This document shows, piece after piece, positions 26,449 to 38,553 of a DNA stretch of 64,000 nucleotides. A program made the position numbers and the translations under genes. The first letter of the stretch is position 1, and every line of letters begins with the position of its first letter. The notes under the pieces are model-generated. The model saw only the letters and a list, made by a program, of their open reading frames with translations, had not been told where the DNA came from and ran no database searches. The stretch is from Verrucomicrobiia bacterium (GTDB lineage Bacteria > Verrucomicrobiota > Verrucomicrobiia > Opitutales > Cerasicoccaceae): NCBI GenBank assembly GCA_030425485.1, contig JAUIAM010000002.1:124001-188000 (forward strand), read 5' to 3'.

Positions 26449-27209
26449 CGCCACTGGCCGTTCATGAGAATCTTCATATCGCGGACTGCGGCTTCGATAC
26501 CGGTCAGGAGCGCACGCGAGATAATGCTGTGCCCGATGTTCATTTCGTAAAGGTGTGGCAGCTTGCGCAAGGTGGTGATGTTGGAGTAGTTGATGCCGTG
26601 CCCGGCGTTCACGTAGAGCCCGGCATCGTGGGCGATGACGGCGGCTTTTGCCAGCCGATCGTACTCCGCCGGCAAGGTACCGTTATAAACAGAGTGCGCG
26701 TAGGCCCCGGTGTGGAGCTCGATGTACTCCGCGCCGAGCTGCGCTGCGGCCTGAATCTGCTGCGGGTCCGGGTCGATAAAAAGGCTGGTAGCAATGCCGC
26801 CCTCGGTAAGATCGCGGATGAGGTCACCGACGGCGACGCGGTTAGCCAGGAGGTTAAGGCCGCCCTCGGTCGTTACCTCACTGCGACCCTCGGGCACGAG
26901 CAGCACGACCTCCGGCTTTACCTCCAGGGCGATGTCGCGCATCTCGTCCGTGCAGGCCATCTCAAGGTTGAGCGGCACCTGGATCATCTCGCGCATGCGG
27001 TAGACGTCGCTGTCCTGGATATGGCGGCGATCCTCGCGTAAGTGCATGGTGATGGCGTCGGCCCCCGCACTCTGGCAGCGCAACGCCACCTCTACGGGAT
27101 CGGGCTCGACCATCTGCCCACGGTCCAGCGGGTGCTCCCGGTAACGGGCCTGACGAACCGTCGCGCTGTGGTCGATATTTACGCCCAACTTGATGTAGGT
27201 ACTTTCCAT
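26445..27209 (-). CDS. pdxJ: Pyridoxine 5'-phosphate synthase
   Basis: Condenses 1-deoxyxylulose 5-phosphate with 3-amino-2-oxopropyl phosphate to pyridoxine 5'-phosphate (DXP-dependent vitamin B6 pathway). 254 residues from the ATG at 27209; the frame also opens at a GTG 18 bp earlier. Signatures: KLGVNIDHSATVRQAR near the N-terminus, ITMHLREDRRHI, LVPEGRSEVTTEGGL, and VNAGHGINYSNI towards the end. First gene of the four-gene operon; 59 bp separates it from the rnhB stop upstream. Confidence 0.96.
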   Translation of the reverse strand: MESTYIKLGVNIDHSATVRQARYREHPLDRGQMVEPDPVEVALRCQSAGADAITMHLREDRRHIQDSDVYRMREMIQVPLNLEMACTDEMRDIALEVKPEVVLLVPEGRSEVTTEGGLNLLANRVAVGDLIRDLTEGGIATSLFIDPDPQQIQAAAQLGAEYIELHTGAYAHSVYNGTLPAEYDRLAKAAVIAHDAGLYVNAGHGINYSNITTLRKLPHLYEMNIGHSIISRALLTGIEAAVRDMKILMNGQWR

Positions 27210-27286
27210 AGGGTAAGCGAGTATCACACCATATTGCCCCAGCCTTGTGAAGTCTTTTCAATGCGCCGGACCAGCCCCGCACCTAC

Positions 27287-27976
27287 TTAAACCATCAACG
27301 AACGAATGAACTTCTCCCGGTGGTGGGGAGTCGGGCCATGGCGCTTGATCGCAGCGCAGTGCTCGGGCGTGCCGTAGCCCTTGTGTCGGGCAAATCCATA
27401 TTCCGGACACGCCGCCTCAAGCGCGTGCATCTGGCGATCACGGGTAACCTTGGCAATGATCGAGGCCGCCGCGATGCAGAAGCTCTTCCCGTCCCCCTTG
27501 ACCAAGGCCGTGTGCCGGTAGGGGAAGGGCTTGAGCGGCCTGCCATCGACAAGGATCAGCGGGTGCGACACGGCGCCGCCTGGGGCCTCAAAGAGCGGCA
27601 TCTCCTCGGCAGACGGGAGCGTGCAGGGCAGTTGCTCCAGCGCGCGGCGCATGGCCAGCCGGGTCGCGCCGAGGATGTTGTGCATGGCGATGTCGACCAC
27701 ACTCCCCTCACCCACCGCGAAGTCGAGCCGCCCCTCCTCCCGCCAGGCAGTGAGCTGGCTAAACATCTCCTCGCGCTGGGGCTCTTTGAGCTGCTTGGAG
27801 TCGTTGATAAAGGCACAGGCCTTCTTCATACCGCGCAGGGAGAAAAACTCCGGCCCAACGCAAACCACCGCCGCGACAACCGCCCCGGCCAACGGCCCGC
27901 GCCCGGCCTCATCCACCCCCGCGAGCAAGGGATGGTCAGCCATCAGCTTGCGGTCGTGATTCCAGAGGGAGGACAT
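27287..27976 (-). CDS. rnhB: Ribonuclease HII
   Basis: Removes ribonucleotides and RNA from RNA-DNA hybrids. 229 residues. Catalytic-site motifs GVDEAGRGPLAGAVVAA near the N-terminus, NDSKQLKEPQR, GDGKSFCIAAASIIAKVTRD and the C-terminal YGFARHKGYGTPEH. ATG 27976 is used; an ATG 11 codons later (MADHPLLAGVDEAG) would also give a complete enzyme. An RNase HIII gene lies 320 bp upstream on the same strand, with a small inverted-repeat element between. Confidence 0.96.
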   Translation of the reverse strand: MSSLWNHDRKLMADHPLLAGVDEAGRGPLAGAVVAAVVCVGPEFFSLRGMKKACAFINDSKQLKEPQREEMFSQLTAWREEGRLDFAVGEGSVVDIAMHNILGATRLAMRRALEQLPCTLPSAEEMPLFEAPGGAVSHPLILVDGRPLKPFPYRHTALVKGDGKSFCIAAASIIAKVTRDRQMHALEAACPEYGFARHKGYGTPEHCAAIKRHGPTPHHREKFIRSLMV

Positions 27977-27995
27977 GGCTTCAGGTGAGAGATAA

Positions 27996-28278
27996 TCCGC
28001 AGATTACGCAGATTATTTAGGATAAGACTACGCAATCAGTATCCATATCGACTTGGGTCATCCAAGATTGTTTGTGTGGTATAACTAGCCTGCTCTTCTG
28101 TTAATGCTACTTTTCTCAGAATTTTAATCATATCCCTTCGGTTTCTTTTTAAAGCAGCACGATCAAATTTATCGAGTTGATCGCATACAAAGAGTCTTTC
28201 GTTCACAGTCATGCCAGCAAGCTCCGCATCTGAGGGCCTCTTCTTAATCATCTGTGACAATCTGCGTAATCTGCGGAT
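27996..28278. mobile_element. Small element with 20-bp perfect terminal inverted repeats
   Basis: ATCCGCAGATTACGCAGATT at 27996-28015 is repeated exactly, inverted, at 28259-28278. The 283-bp unit between is clearly more AT-rich than the genes on either side and holds one small open frame. Each repeat is itself built from two CGCAGATTA-like units. It fits a non-autonomous mobile cassette or a dispersed repeat unit. No target duplication was evident and no transposase is present. Confidence 0.5.
28036..28251 (-). CDS. Small hypothetical protein inside the inverted-repeat element
   Basis: 71 residues from the ATG at 28251 (the frame opens 14 codons earlier, inside the repeat). The sequence is polar and probably all-helical: MIKKRPSDAELAGMTVNERL, VCDQLDKFDRAALKRNRRD, then KVALTEEQASYTTQTILDDP, ending SRYGY. 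It resembles no family I know. It has no Shine-Dalgarno, and its base composition is much lower in G+C than the two RNase H genes around it, so it probably arrived with the element. The natural-looking amino-acid content argues against a chance frame. Confidence 0.5.
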   Translation of the reverse strand: MIKKRPSDAELAGMTVNERLFVCDQLDKFDRAALKRNRRDMIKILRKVALTEEQASYTTQTILDDPSRYGY

Positions 28279-28296
28279 AAAAAGTACACACAACGC

Positions 28297-29277
28297 CTAC
28301 CTGCGCCACTGGGTCTTCTCCGGGACGGGCAGGCCGAGGACTTCGTAGGCGGTGCGGAAGTGAAGCTTCGCATAGTTCTCCAGGCACTCGGGACCGAACT
28401 TGGCCACGAGCTCTTTGCCCTGCTTCTTAACCGCCGCGCTGGCCCCTTTGCCAAGCGTCATATCAGCCTGTTCAGAGAGGTTCTGCATCTGCTTCACGTA
28501 GGTCGCGCGGGCGATGACGGAGGCAGCGGCCACCACCGGATCGGCTTCGGCCTTGGTCTCCATTTTCAACTCAAAATCCGGGATCTTGATCTGGCGCTGG
28601 ACGAGGGGCTGCTTGCTGAATTGGTCGAGCATCCCCCAGGGGACGTGTCGCTTGGCGATGGCGTTCTCCAGCGACTTGGCGTGCATCCAGGCGAGGAGCT
28701 TGTTCAGGTTGCTGCCAAACTTTTTGTAGAGCTGGTTGTACTTGGACATGCCGGCCCAGGTGGTTTCGATGACGACGCCCTTGGTCCCGCGGATAAGCTT
28801 CTCCAGGCGCAAGATGGCCGCGTCGCTGGTGATTTTCTTGGAATCCTGTAGCCCCTGCTCGCGCCACTTCTCGATCATGGGCTTGTCTGCGATGACGCAG
28901 GCCGAAACCAGCGGGCCAAAGAGGTCGCCCTTGCCGGATTCGTCCAGCCCGGCGTGGGGCTCGAACCAGGCCGGGTTGAGCACTTCGTCGTAGCCGAGGC
29001 GGGGGTCATGGGTGATCTCGCCCTCCAGCACGTAGGTGACCCAGTCCTCGGTTTTCTTCCCCTGCACGACGAGCTTGCCGCTGTTGTAACCGACGAGGTT
29101 CACGCCATCGCCCTTGAAGGCGAAGCGGGCGTAGTCCACCTCGTAAAAACTCCACAGGCGCTTATCACACCAAGCCTTGACGGCGTCCATCTGGGCATCG
29201 TCGAGCTTGATCGTGTAGAGCGTCTTCTTGTTGGGTTCGTCGCTGTCGGTGGATTTCTTTTTCGGCATCGCGGGCAT
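28297..29277 (-). CDS. rnhC: Ribonuclease HIII
   Basis: Type 2 RNase H variant. 326 residues. The N-terminal TBP-like substrate-binding domain (YTIKLDDAQMDAVKAWCDKR... GKLVVQGKKTEDW, to about 95) is followed by the catalytic domain with GLDESGKGDLFGPLVSACVI, DSKKIT and DPVVAAASVIARATYVKQM. DESGKGD replaces the DEAGRG of RNase HII, marking it as HIII. An in-frame ATG at residue 4 is an alternative start. It is upstream of rnhB on the same strand, an unusual pairing of the two paralogues. Confidence 0.95.
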   Translation of the reverse strand: MPAMPKKKSTDSDEPNKKTLYTIKLDDAQMDAVKAWCDKRLWSFYEVDYARFAFKGDGVNLVGYNSGKLVVQGKKTEDWVTYVLEGEITHDPRLGYDEVLNPAWFEPHAGLDESGKGDLFGPLVSACVIADKPMIEKWREQGLQDSKKITSDAAILRLEKLIRGTKGVVIETTWAGMSKYNQLYKKFGSNLNKLLAWMHAKSLENAIAKRHVPWGMLDQFSKQPLVQRQIKIPDFELKMETKAEADPVVAAASVIARATYVKQMQNLSEQADMTLGKGASAAVKKQGKELVAKFGPECLENYAKLHFRTAYEVLGLPVPEKTQWRR

Positions 29278-29349
29278 TAGGCAACGCCCGACGCGCCGGG
29301 GTCAATCGCAAGTTGCGCGGCCACCAACAAAGCGGCCTATTGCACGCAA

Positions 29350-30129
29350 CTAGAGGTTTACCCCGTACTGGACCGAGAAGGCGATGACGGCTCCGGTGTT
29401 GAGGTGAACCTCCTGGCCCTTGCGGAGAAAGCCCGAAGCGGCACCGGCACCCGCGCCCGCAGCGGCGCTGTCGCCGACATCGTCATCCCCAATCGCACCC
29501 ACGATGGCTCCGAGAGCAGCACCCTTGGCGGCGTTGCGGGCCATATCCCCGCCCTGCCGTTGGCTGGTCTCGTCAACAGGGAGCGTCTGGATGGCGACCT
29601 GACGGCCATTGATGGTCACTTCCTTCAAGGCGATTTCCAGCGTACCGGGTGTTTTACGGAAACCACGGCGGGCATGCTCGGCCTTGAGCACTACGCCCGT
29701 GACGGGTGAGCCGGAGGGAATCACCACCTGATCGCCCACGCGCACGTCGCCCACGGTCACCCCGCGAAAGGTTTGGCCCGACTCGGAGCCGTCCGAACTG
29801 AGGCTCTGCTGGATGCTGACGGAAATACTCGTGCCTGCCGGGATCGACGCCGCTGACTGGCCAGATGGGGCCACGGACGGAGCACTCGGCGCGGGTGGCG
29901 GGGTCGGAACAGTTGCTGGCGCAGAGCCGCTACTGCCAAAGGTGATGTGCGCGATGTCAGACTTTTTAATCGTCATCTCGATGCCGCCGGAGTTCAGCGT
30001 AATGGCATCCCCCTGTGTGGAAGTGATGCTGCCTTCGAGGGTGCGGCCATCCTTGAGATTGACCGTGTCGGCCAGCAGGTTTCCGGCAATGAGCAGGGCG
30101 CAAGACAGAAGGAGGGAGCGAATCTTCAT
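29350..30129 (-). CDS. Exported protein with glycine-zipper C-terminus
   Basis: 259 residues from the ATG at 30129; the frame is open 67 codons further but only this start gives the signal peptide (IRSLLLSCALLIAGNLLA). After the signal comes VNLKDGRTLEGSITSTQGDAITL, a small SH3/LSM-like beta unit common in exported planctomycete and verrucomicrobial proteins. Then a proline/alanine/serine linker (PAPSAPSVAPSGQS), a beta-rich domain (VTVGDVRVGDQVVIPSGSPVTG) and a glycine/alanine zipper (NAAKGAALGAIVGAIG; AAAGAGAGAASGF) that may insert in a membrane. Function unknown. It is divergent from mutY. Confidence 0.82.
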   Translation of the reverse strand: MKIRSLLLSCALLIAGNLLADTVNLKDGRTLEGSITSTQGDAITLNSGGIEMTIKKSDIAHITFGSSGSAPATVPTPPPAPSAPSVAPSGQSAASIPAGTSISVSIQQSLSSDGSESGQTFRGVTVGDVRVGDQVVIPSGSPVTGVVLKAEHARRGFRKTPGTLEIALKEVTINGRQVAIQTLPVDETSQRQGGDMARNAAKGAALGAIVGAIGDDDVGDSAAAGAGAGAASGFLRKGQEVHLNTGAVIAFSVQYGVNL

Positions 30130-30229
30130 AATCGGATACAGTATGGTTTGAGATGTAAAATAGGACACAAAAAGCACTATATGCCCGAGACGACTTGAGC
30201 AATCCCGGAAATCAGTTGTTATTGCAGGT

Positions 30230-31261
30230 ATGCCCGGCCTGTCCACCGACATCCTGAGTCGCCGAAAAGCCTTCCAGAGCGCACTTATGCGCTGGTACGA
30301 GGCCAACCACCGCAAGCTCCCCTGGCGCACGGAGCCCAGCCTCTACCGCACCGTGGTCTCGGAGTTCATGCTGCAACAGACGCAGGTCAAAACCGTGTTG
30401 CCGTACTTCGACGCCTGGCTGGAGCAGTTTCCGGACTTTGCCGCGCTGGCCGCCGCGACCGAGCAGGACGTACTCAAGGCCTGGGAGGGACTCGGCTACT
30501 ACCGCCGCGCGCGCAACCTCCACGCTCTGGCCAAGGCCTACGTCGCCGCCGACCCGAAGCCTGTCAACGCCGAGCAGTGGCGCGAGCTGCCGGGTATCGG
30601 CCCCTATACGGCCGCCGCCATTGCCAGCATCGCGCACGGGGAGGAAATCGCCGTGGTAGACGGAAACGTCGTGCGCATCCTGACCCGGCTCTTCGCCGAC
30701 GATACCGAGTACAAGGACGCCTCCACCGCAGGCAAGAACCTGGACCCGCTGGCCCAGGAGCTGATTTTTCAGGCGAAAAACCCCGGCGACCACAACCAGG
30801 CCATGATGGAGCTCGGGGCCACCCTCTGCACACGCGGCGACCCCCTCTGCCCGCTGTGCCCGGTGCACATCCACTGCGCGGCCTGGGGTCAGGGCCAACC
30901 TGCCAGCTACCCCCGACTGGCCAAGCGTGTAACGAAAAAAGTCATCGTCGAGCGCGCCTGGGTCGAGCGTGAGGGCAAGCTATTGCTTTATAAAATACCC
31001 GAGAACGCTCGCCGTCTGGCCGGACTCTACGAACTGCCCGAGGCCCAGCAGGTAGGATTCGCCCCGGGCCAAAGCGCGCCGCTACTGGTCAAAAAACGCG
31101 GTATCGCCAACGAGCAGATCGAAGAGCGCATCACCTGGGCCGACCACAGCAACGTCGAAACCACCCTGCCCGAGCTACAGTGGATTCACCTCGACGAGCT
31201 GAAGGACATCCCCCTCTCCGGCCCCCACAAGAAATGGATCGCTCAGGTGCGCGCCGGGTAG
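30230..31261 (+). CDS. mutY: A/G-specific adenine DNA glycosylase
   Basis: Removes adenine mispaired with 8-oxoguanine. 343 residues. Catalytic glutamate in SEFMLQQTQV (E45), helix-hairpin-helix LPGIGPYTAAAIASIA, and the catalytic aspartate in VVDGNVVRIL. A 4Fe-4S cluster is supplied by C-x6-C-x2-C-x5-C (CTRGDPLCPLCPVHIHC), and a C-terminal NUDIX-like 8-oxoG recognition domain runs from about 230. The start is ATG 30230, preceded by AGGT. Single gene. Confidence 0.96.
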   Translation: MPGLSTDILSRRKAFQSALMRWYEANHRKLPWRTEPSLYRTVVSEFMLQQTQVKTVLPYFDAWLEQFPDFAALAAATEQDVLKAWEGLGYYRRARNLHALAKAYVAADPKPVNAEQWRELPGIGPYTAAAIASIAHGEEIAVVDGNVVRILTRLFADDTEYKDASTAGKNLDPLAQELIFQAKNPGDHNQAMMELGATLCTRGDPLCPLCPVHIHCAAWGQGQPASYPRLAKRVTKKVIVERAWVEREGKLLLYKIPENARRLAGLYELPEAQQVGFAPGQSAPLLVKKRGIANEQIEERITWADHSNVETTLPELQWIHLDELKDIPLSGPHKKWIAQVRAG

Positions 31262-31376
31262 CAGCCAGTGCTCCTCACGCGGGGGCGCGCTCTATGCCTG
31301 TTCACGCTAAGGCGCAGAGCCGCCAAGTAGATTGTAGCTCATACCGTCTTCCCATAAACATGATAAGCCAGGGCCG

Positions 31377-31431
31377 GGTAGGGCTGCCTGCCCCAGGCAG
31401 CCGCAGACGGCTGAGGGCAGCCGTCCCTACC
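31377..31431. repeat. Imperfect palindromic repeat unit
   Basis: GGTAGGGCTGCC (31377-31388) is mirrored by GGCAGCCGTCCCTACC (31416-31431), and an inner hairpin GGCTGCCTG/CAGGCAGCC lies between. Units of this kind are dispersed intergenic repeats in several verrucomicrobial genomes (recollection). The rest of 31262-31512 shows nothing recognisable. Confidence 0.55.
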
Positions 31432-31511
31432 AAGATATTATCAATCATAGATGGAAACGGTATTGCTATTCAATAGCCTGCGGCCTCCCGGCTTCGCATG
31501 TGCAGAGAACA

Positions 31512-31535
31512 GAAAAGCCCGCACGGTGCGGGCTT
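31512..31535 (-). terminator. Rho-independent terminator, second of two after rpsU
   Basis: On the minus strand AAGCCCGCAC-C-GTGCGGGCTT (31535-31515) is followed by TTTTC. It lies about 30 bp beyond the first rpsU terminator. Confidence 0.65.
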
Positions 31536-31564
31536 ATAGGTGAACGAGACGATACGTCCCAACG

Positions 31565-31590
31565 AAAAAAGCCCAGCTCATGCTGGGCTT
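31565..31590 (-). terminator. Rho-independent terminator of rpsU
   Basis: On the minus strand AAGCCCAGC and GCTGGGCTT form a 9-bp stem with a short loop followed by TTTTTT (31570-31565), about 28 bp after the rpsU stop. Confidence 0.85.
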
Positions 31591-31596
31591 AAAAGA

Positions 31597-31618
31597 ATGT
31601 CCGGTGCGGACACGCACC
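31597..31618 (-). repeat. 3'-end repeat, copy 1 (after rpsU)
   Basis: Reads GGTGCGTGTCCGCAC then CGGACAT on the minus strand. It begins at the last base of the rpsU stop codon. Near-identical copies lie at 38532-38553 and 40417-40438. Confidence 0.55.
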
Positions 31619-31818
31619 TACTGGTTCTCGTAGCGCTGGCGGAGCATGTTCGAGAACGCGCTGGCCTTACGCTTGCGGCGCTTTACCTCGCAGGGTTTCT
31701 CGAAGTAGCGGTTCGCGCGCACGTCGCGAATGATACCTTCGCGGTCGAGCTTCTTCTTGAGGCGACGGAGAGCCTTCTCCATGGTCTCGCCTTTGCGGAT
31801 TTTGACTTCTACGGGCAT
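31618..31818 (-). CDS. rpsU: 30S ribosomal protein bS21
   Basis: 66 residues, the expected length. Starts PVEVKIRKGETMEKALRRLKK and continues with the basic RRKRKASAFSNMLRQRYE tail typical of bS21. It is a small-subunit protein involved in start-site selection during initiation. The ATG is at 31818. It is transcribed alone and followed by two terminators in tandem. Confidence 0.97.
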   Translation of the reverse strand: MPVEVKIRKGETMEKALRRLKKKLDREGIIRDVRANRYFEKPCEVKRRKRKASAFSNMLRQRYENQ

Positions 31819-32211
31819 ATGAATCTTGAAATGGTTATTGAGGAAAAGAGGCGAAAATGGACAGTTTCGCGGGGTGCGTCAAGCGAGAAATCCGGGGTGT
31901 TTAGCCTTCAAGACTTCGACGCGCTCGATTGGCGCATAGGCTCGGCAAGCCAGGCACAGAGTCGTCGTTGCCAGCCAGTTCAGACAATCCAAGAATGACG
32001 CGGACAGCACGCCATTTGCCCTCGGCCGCTACATCCGTAAAGCCCTTGGGTTAAACCAAATTGAGCGAGTAAATTGATAGCAGGCAAAGTCTAACCTTGC
32101 CAAGTCGGGTCAATACCCTATGATCGCCAGCGCATAATTACCACTATGCGAACGTCGCTCACTCCAGTAAACTCGGGGTGAAAAATTCCATTCTCTCCAC
32201 ACTCATTTATC
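31819..32211. other. Intergenic region, divergent between rpsU and a YWTD-repeat gene
   Basis: 393 bp holding the promoters of two divergent genes. A TTGACC hexamer on the minus strand (near 32110) could be a -35 box for rpsU. I found no RNA gene, repeat or credible open frame here. Confidence 0.3.
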
Positions 32212-33270
32212 ATGCGTCTACCATCCGCCCTTCTCTCACTATGCCTGCTCACCTACAGCTCCGCACAGGCAGGCACGCTCATTCTCTATAATGACAGTTC
32301 TTTGTTCACGACTGACGAGAGTGGTGGGAACGAAGTGGAAATCGTCAACTTTCAAAGCGATGTGGGCTCACACTCCGGAGTACGAGCCATGACGATGGTG
32401 GGAAGCGATATCTACTGGACTGATTTTAACCGGAGCGGAGTTTATAAATGCGGGCTCGACGGTAGCGGGCTGGAAAGAGTCTTTGACCTGGCGGAAACGC
32501 GAGCACCGGGCGAAGGCCTGGTCTATGTGGCTCCCTACCTCTATTGGACGGACTATGATGACAATCAGGTCATCCGCGCCACTCTGGACGGCTCGACTAT
32601 CGAGGTTATCGTTGATATGGAAGACCCCAGCGACAACGAAGTCGGTATCGGCAACCTCGTGGTCTACAACAACCAGCTTTACTGGGCCCTTAGCGAGTTT
32701 GACAGTACCTCAGGTATCTATCGGGCGGAGCTGGATGGCTCTGGTGTGACCAAAGTCCACGACTCAGGCAGCTCCTTTACCAGAAACCTGACGGAGGCGA
32801 ACGGCCGCTTTTACTGGACGGAAAATTTTGATGATGTTCACACTTCGCCAGCAGGTTTTTCCGACGTACAGGACCTGCTGGATGTAAATAGCGTCTTCGG
32901 TGTCTGGTATGTGGAAATGATAATAGCGATTGATAATCGGGTCCTCTTTACCGCGAACAGAAACATCGGCATCGCGGACATCACGGTCGACCCGATTACC
33001 GATGAAGTCAGCTACGCGAGCTCAGCCATAGATTGCTCGGATTTTACGACAAGAAATTTAAAAAATCTGCTCTACACGCCGCTCGAGCCGACGCCTGCGC
33101 TGCCTACCGCATCACTGCTCAGCGGAGAGCTGGAGTTCACGGGCACCCTCCAGTCGACCACCTCGCTAGAAACAGCGTTTACCGACATGGACCCGCAGCC
33201 GAGCTCGCCGTTCGAGATACCCGCCCCAGCCGAGTCGGACACGATCATATACTACCGCGTACGCAACTAG
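32212..33270 (+). CDS. Exported YWTD-type beta-propeller protein
   Basis: 352 residues with a signal peptide (LPSALLSLCLLTYSSAQA). At least four LDL-receptor class B-like repeats follow: IYWTDFNRSGVYKCGLDG, LYWTDYDDNQVIRATLDG, LYWALSEFDSTSGIYRAELDG and FYWTENFDD. They suggest a six-bladed propeller, a binding scaffold with no catalytic motif. The C-terminal ~60 residues (LSGELEFTGTLQSTTSLETAF) look like a separate small beta unit. It stands alone upstream of dnaE. The ligand is unknown. Confidence 0.83.
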   Translation: MRLPSALLSLCLLTYSSAQAGTLILYNDSSLFTTDESGGNEVEIVNFQSDVGSHSGVRAMTMVGSDIYWTDFNRSGVYKCGLDGSGLERVFDLAETRAPGEGLVYVAPYLYWTDYDDNQVIRATLDGSTIEVIVDMEDPSDNEVGIGNLVVYNNQLYWALSEFDSTSGIYRAELDGSGVTKVHDSGSSFTRNLTEANGRFYWTENFDDVHTSPAGFSDVQDLLDVNSVFGVWYVEMIIAIDNRVLFTANRNIGIADITVDPITDEVSYASSAIDCSDFTTRNLKNLLYTPLEPTPALPTASLLSGELEFTGTLQSTTSLETAFTDMDPQPSSPFEIPAPAESDTIIYYRVRN

Positions 33271-33402
33271 CCCCGCGCAAAGCAGCCTAGAAATCTGGTA
33301 CGATTTCCCCCTGTCAGTTAGTGCTTTAGGAGCACAGGCCACACGGAGTACGCGGATAGATTGACATCGGGGGCAAAGGTGGGATTCGATGTTCTCGCGC
33401 CC

Positions 33403-37137
<3,735 letters not shown>

Positions 37138-37192
37138 GCGGGGGGACTAATTACCGATTGCTATTCAGGTAAACCTTACTAGACTCTATCGT

Positions 37193-37390
37193 ATGCTTAA
37201 AGGCATAGACAAATCTCTGGTTCACGTCGCAAGCCTCGACACGCCCAAGCGTCGCAGCGACTGGCAGGGGCGCAGCTTGCAAGAGCGTCTTGCAGCGGTC
37301 GAGTATTTGCGACAACAGTATCACGGACGTGAAATCACTGGCCACAGACTTCAAAGAGCTATTACAGCAATTCGCTCAACACAACGTTGA
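37193..37390 (+). CDS. Small protein paired with a nucleotidyltransferase
   Basis: 65 residues. The sequence (SLVHVASLDTPKRRSDWQGR, then SLQERLAAVEYLRQQYHG and HRLQRAITAIRST) matches a type I recall as a short gene directly before DUF6036-like nucleotidyltransferases in many genomes: an arginine/leucine-rich helical protein with W, ERLAAVE and LRQQ..G signatures. Its 3' end overlaps the next gene by about 62 bp in another frame. The function of such proteins is unknown; an antitoxin-like or partner role is inferred. The start is ATG 37193, without a clear ribosome-binding site. Confidence 0.6.
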   Translation: MLKGIDKSLVHVASLDTPKRRSDWQGRSLQERLAAVEYLRQQYHGREITGHRLQRAITAIRSTQR

Positions 37391-37793
37391 GTACCTGCTA
37401 GTGGGTGGCTATGCCGTAGCAGTTCATGGACATCCGCGCTATACAGGCGACCTGGACCTCTGGGTAAAAGGGGATACCAGCAATGCTGAACGTATTGTTA
37501 GTGCACTCAAAGCCTTTGGTATAGACTCACCTGATCTCACTGTGGATGCGTTCTGTCGCCCTAAATCTCTCATTACTTTTGGACGGGAGCCGCTCAAAGT
37601 CGAGATCATGAATCATATTAGCGGGGTGGATTTTGCATCCTGCAAGGCACGTGAACTTCAGTTTGAAGCCGATGGCGTGAGCATTTTCGTCATTTCAAGA
37701 GAGGACTTGCTGGCCAACAAACGTTCGGCAGGACGCTATAAGGACTTGGGAGATGTCGAAGCACTTGAAGGCACCGATATCCACCCGGAATGA
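37329..37793 (+). CDS. Nucleotidyltransferase-fold protein (AbiEii/DUF6036-like)
   Basis: 154 residues from a GTG at 37329 (the frame is open from a TTG at 37290). The minimal nucleotidyltransferase signature is VEYLLVGGYAVAVHG followed by RYTGDLDLWV (GG then DxD). The C-terminal part includes FVISREDLLANKRSAGRYKDLGDV, a common end for this family. Such proteins can be toxins that modify tRNA or proteins, or have no toxic role. The gene overlaps the small protein before it and has lower G+C than dnaE upstream, consistent with an acquired pair. Confidence 0.8.
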   Translation: MKSLATDFKELLQQFAQHNVEYLLVGGYAVAVHGHPRYTGDLDLWVKGDTSNAERIVSALKAFGIDSPDLTVDAFCRPKSLITFGREPLKVEIMNHISGVDFASCKARELQFEADGVSIFVISREDLLANKRSAGRYKDLGDVEALEGTDIHPE

Positions 37794-37916
37794 CACTCGT
37801 ACAAAGTGAGACCGGAAACCGTTGACAGGGGGGGCTCAGGTGGGACTAAATAGCGGTTTGAGCTGTTGCGACATCCGGCATAATCCGTGCTGGAGGACCC
37901 GCATAAGCCTGCAACC

Positions 37917-38489
37917 ATGTTAACGACAATGAAAGAAGATCTGGCCAGCGTGCTGGTCAGCGAGGAACAAATCCGGGAGCGCCTGGGACAGCTGGGCGAC
38001 GAAATCACTCAAACTTACCTCGACGAGGGGATCGACGAAATCTCCCTCGTTTGCGTGACCAACGGCGCCATCGTCTTTGCCGCTGACCTGATCCGCCACA
38101 TCAACCTCTACGTCCGCCTGGACTGCATCCGCGTGTGCTCCTACCAGGACGACATCAACCCGCAGTCCGAGCCCGAGATCGTAGACAACATCCGCCTCGA
38201 CATCAGCGGAACGCACGTGCTCCTGATCGACGACATCCTCGACACCGGGCGCACCCTGGCCAGCATTTTAAAAATTCTGCGCGGCTTCGAGCCCGCATCC
38301 CTGCGCACCTGCATGCTGCTTGACAAGCAGGGACGTCGCGAGCTCGACCACGACGCGGACTTCATTGGCTTCAATATCCCCAACGAGTTTGTCGTCGGCT
38401 ACGGCCTGGACTTCGCCGAGCGCTACCGCAACCTGAACTGCATCGGCGTGCTCAAGCCCGAACTGCAAAATCCCCCCGAGTGGACCTGA
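37917..38489 (+). CDS. hpt: Hypoxanthine phosphoribosyltransferase
   Basis: Purine salvage: hypoxanthine or guanine plus PRPP to IMP or GMP. 190 residues from ATG 37917; a GTG ten codons earlier and an ATG four codons later are alternatives. PRPP-binding motif [18 protein letters not shown]. Flanking family features are [26 protein letters not shown] and the C-terminal [18 protein letters not shown]. Full length; single gene. Confidence 0.94.
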   Translation: MLTTMKEDLASVLVSEEQIRERLGQLGDEITQTYLDEGIDEISLVCVTNGAIVFAADLIRHINLYVRLDCIRVCSYQDDINPQSEPEIVDNIRLDISGTHVLLIDDILDTGRTLASILKILRGFEPASLRTCMLLDKQGRRELDHDADFIGFNIPNEFVVGYGLDFAERYRNLNCIGVLKPELQNPPEWT

Positions 38490-38531
38490 AGCGCACGGCG
38501 CTTCACCCGACTGAAGGGCTTCGCCCTTACG

Positions 38532-38553
38532 GGTGCGTGTCCGCACAGGACAT
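38532..38553 (+). repeat. 3'-end repeat, copy 2 (after hpt)
   Basis: GGTGCGTGTCCGCAC followed by AGGACAT, 43 bp after the hpt stop. It matches the copies at 31597-31618 (minus strand) and 40417-40438 at all but one base each. Confidence 0.55.
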
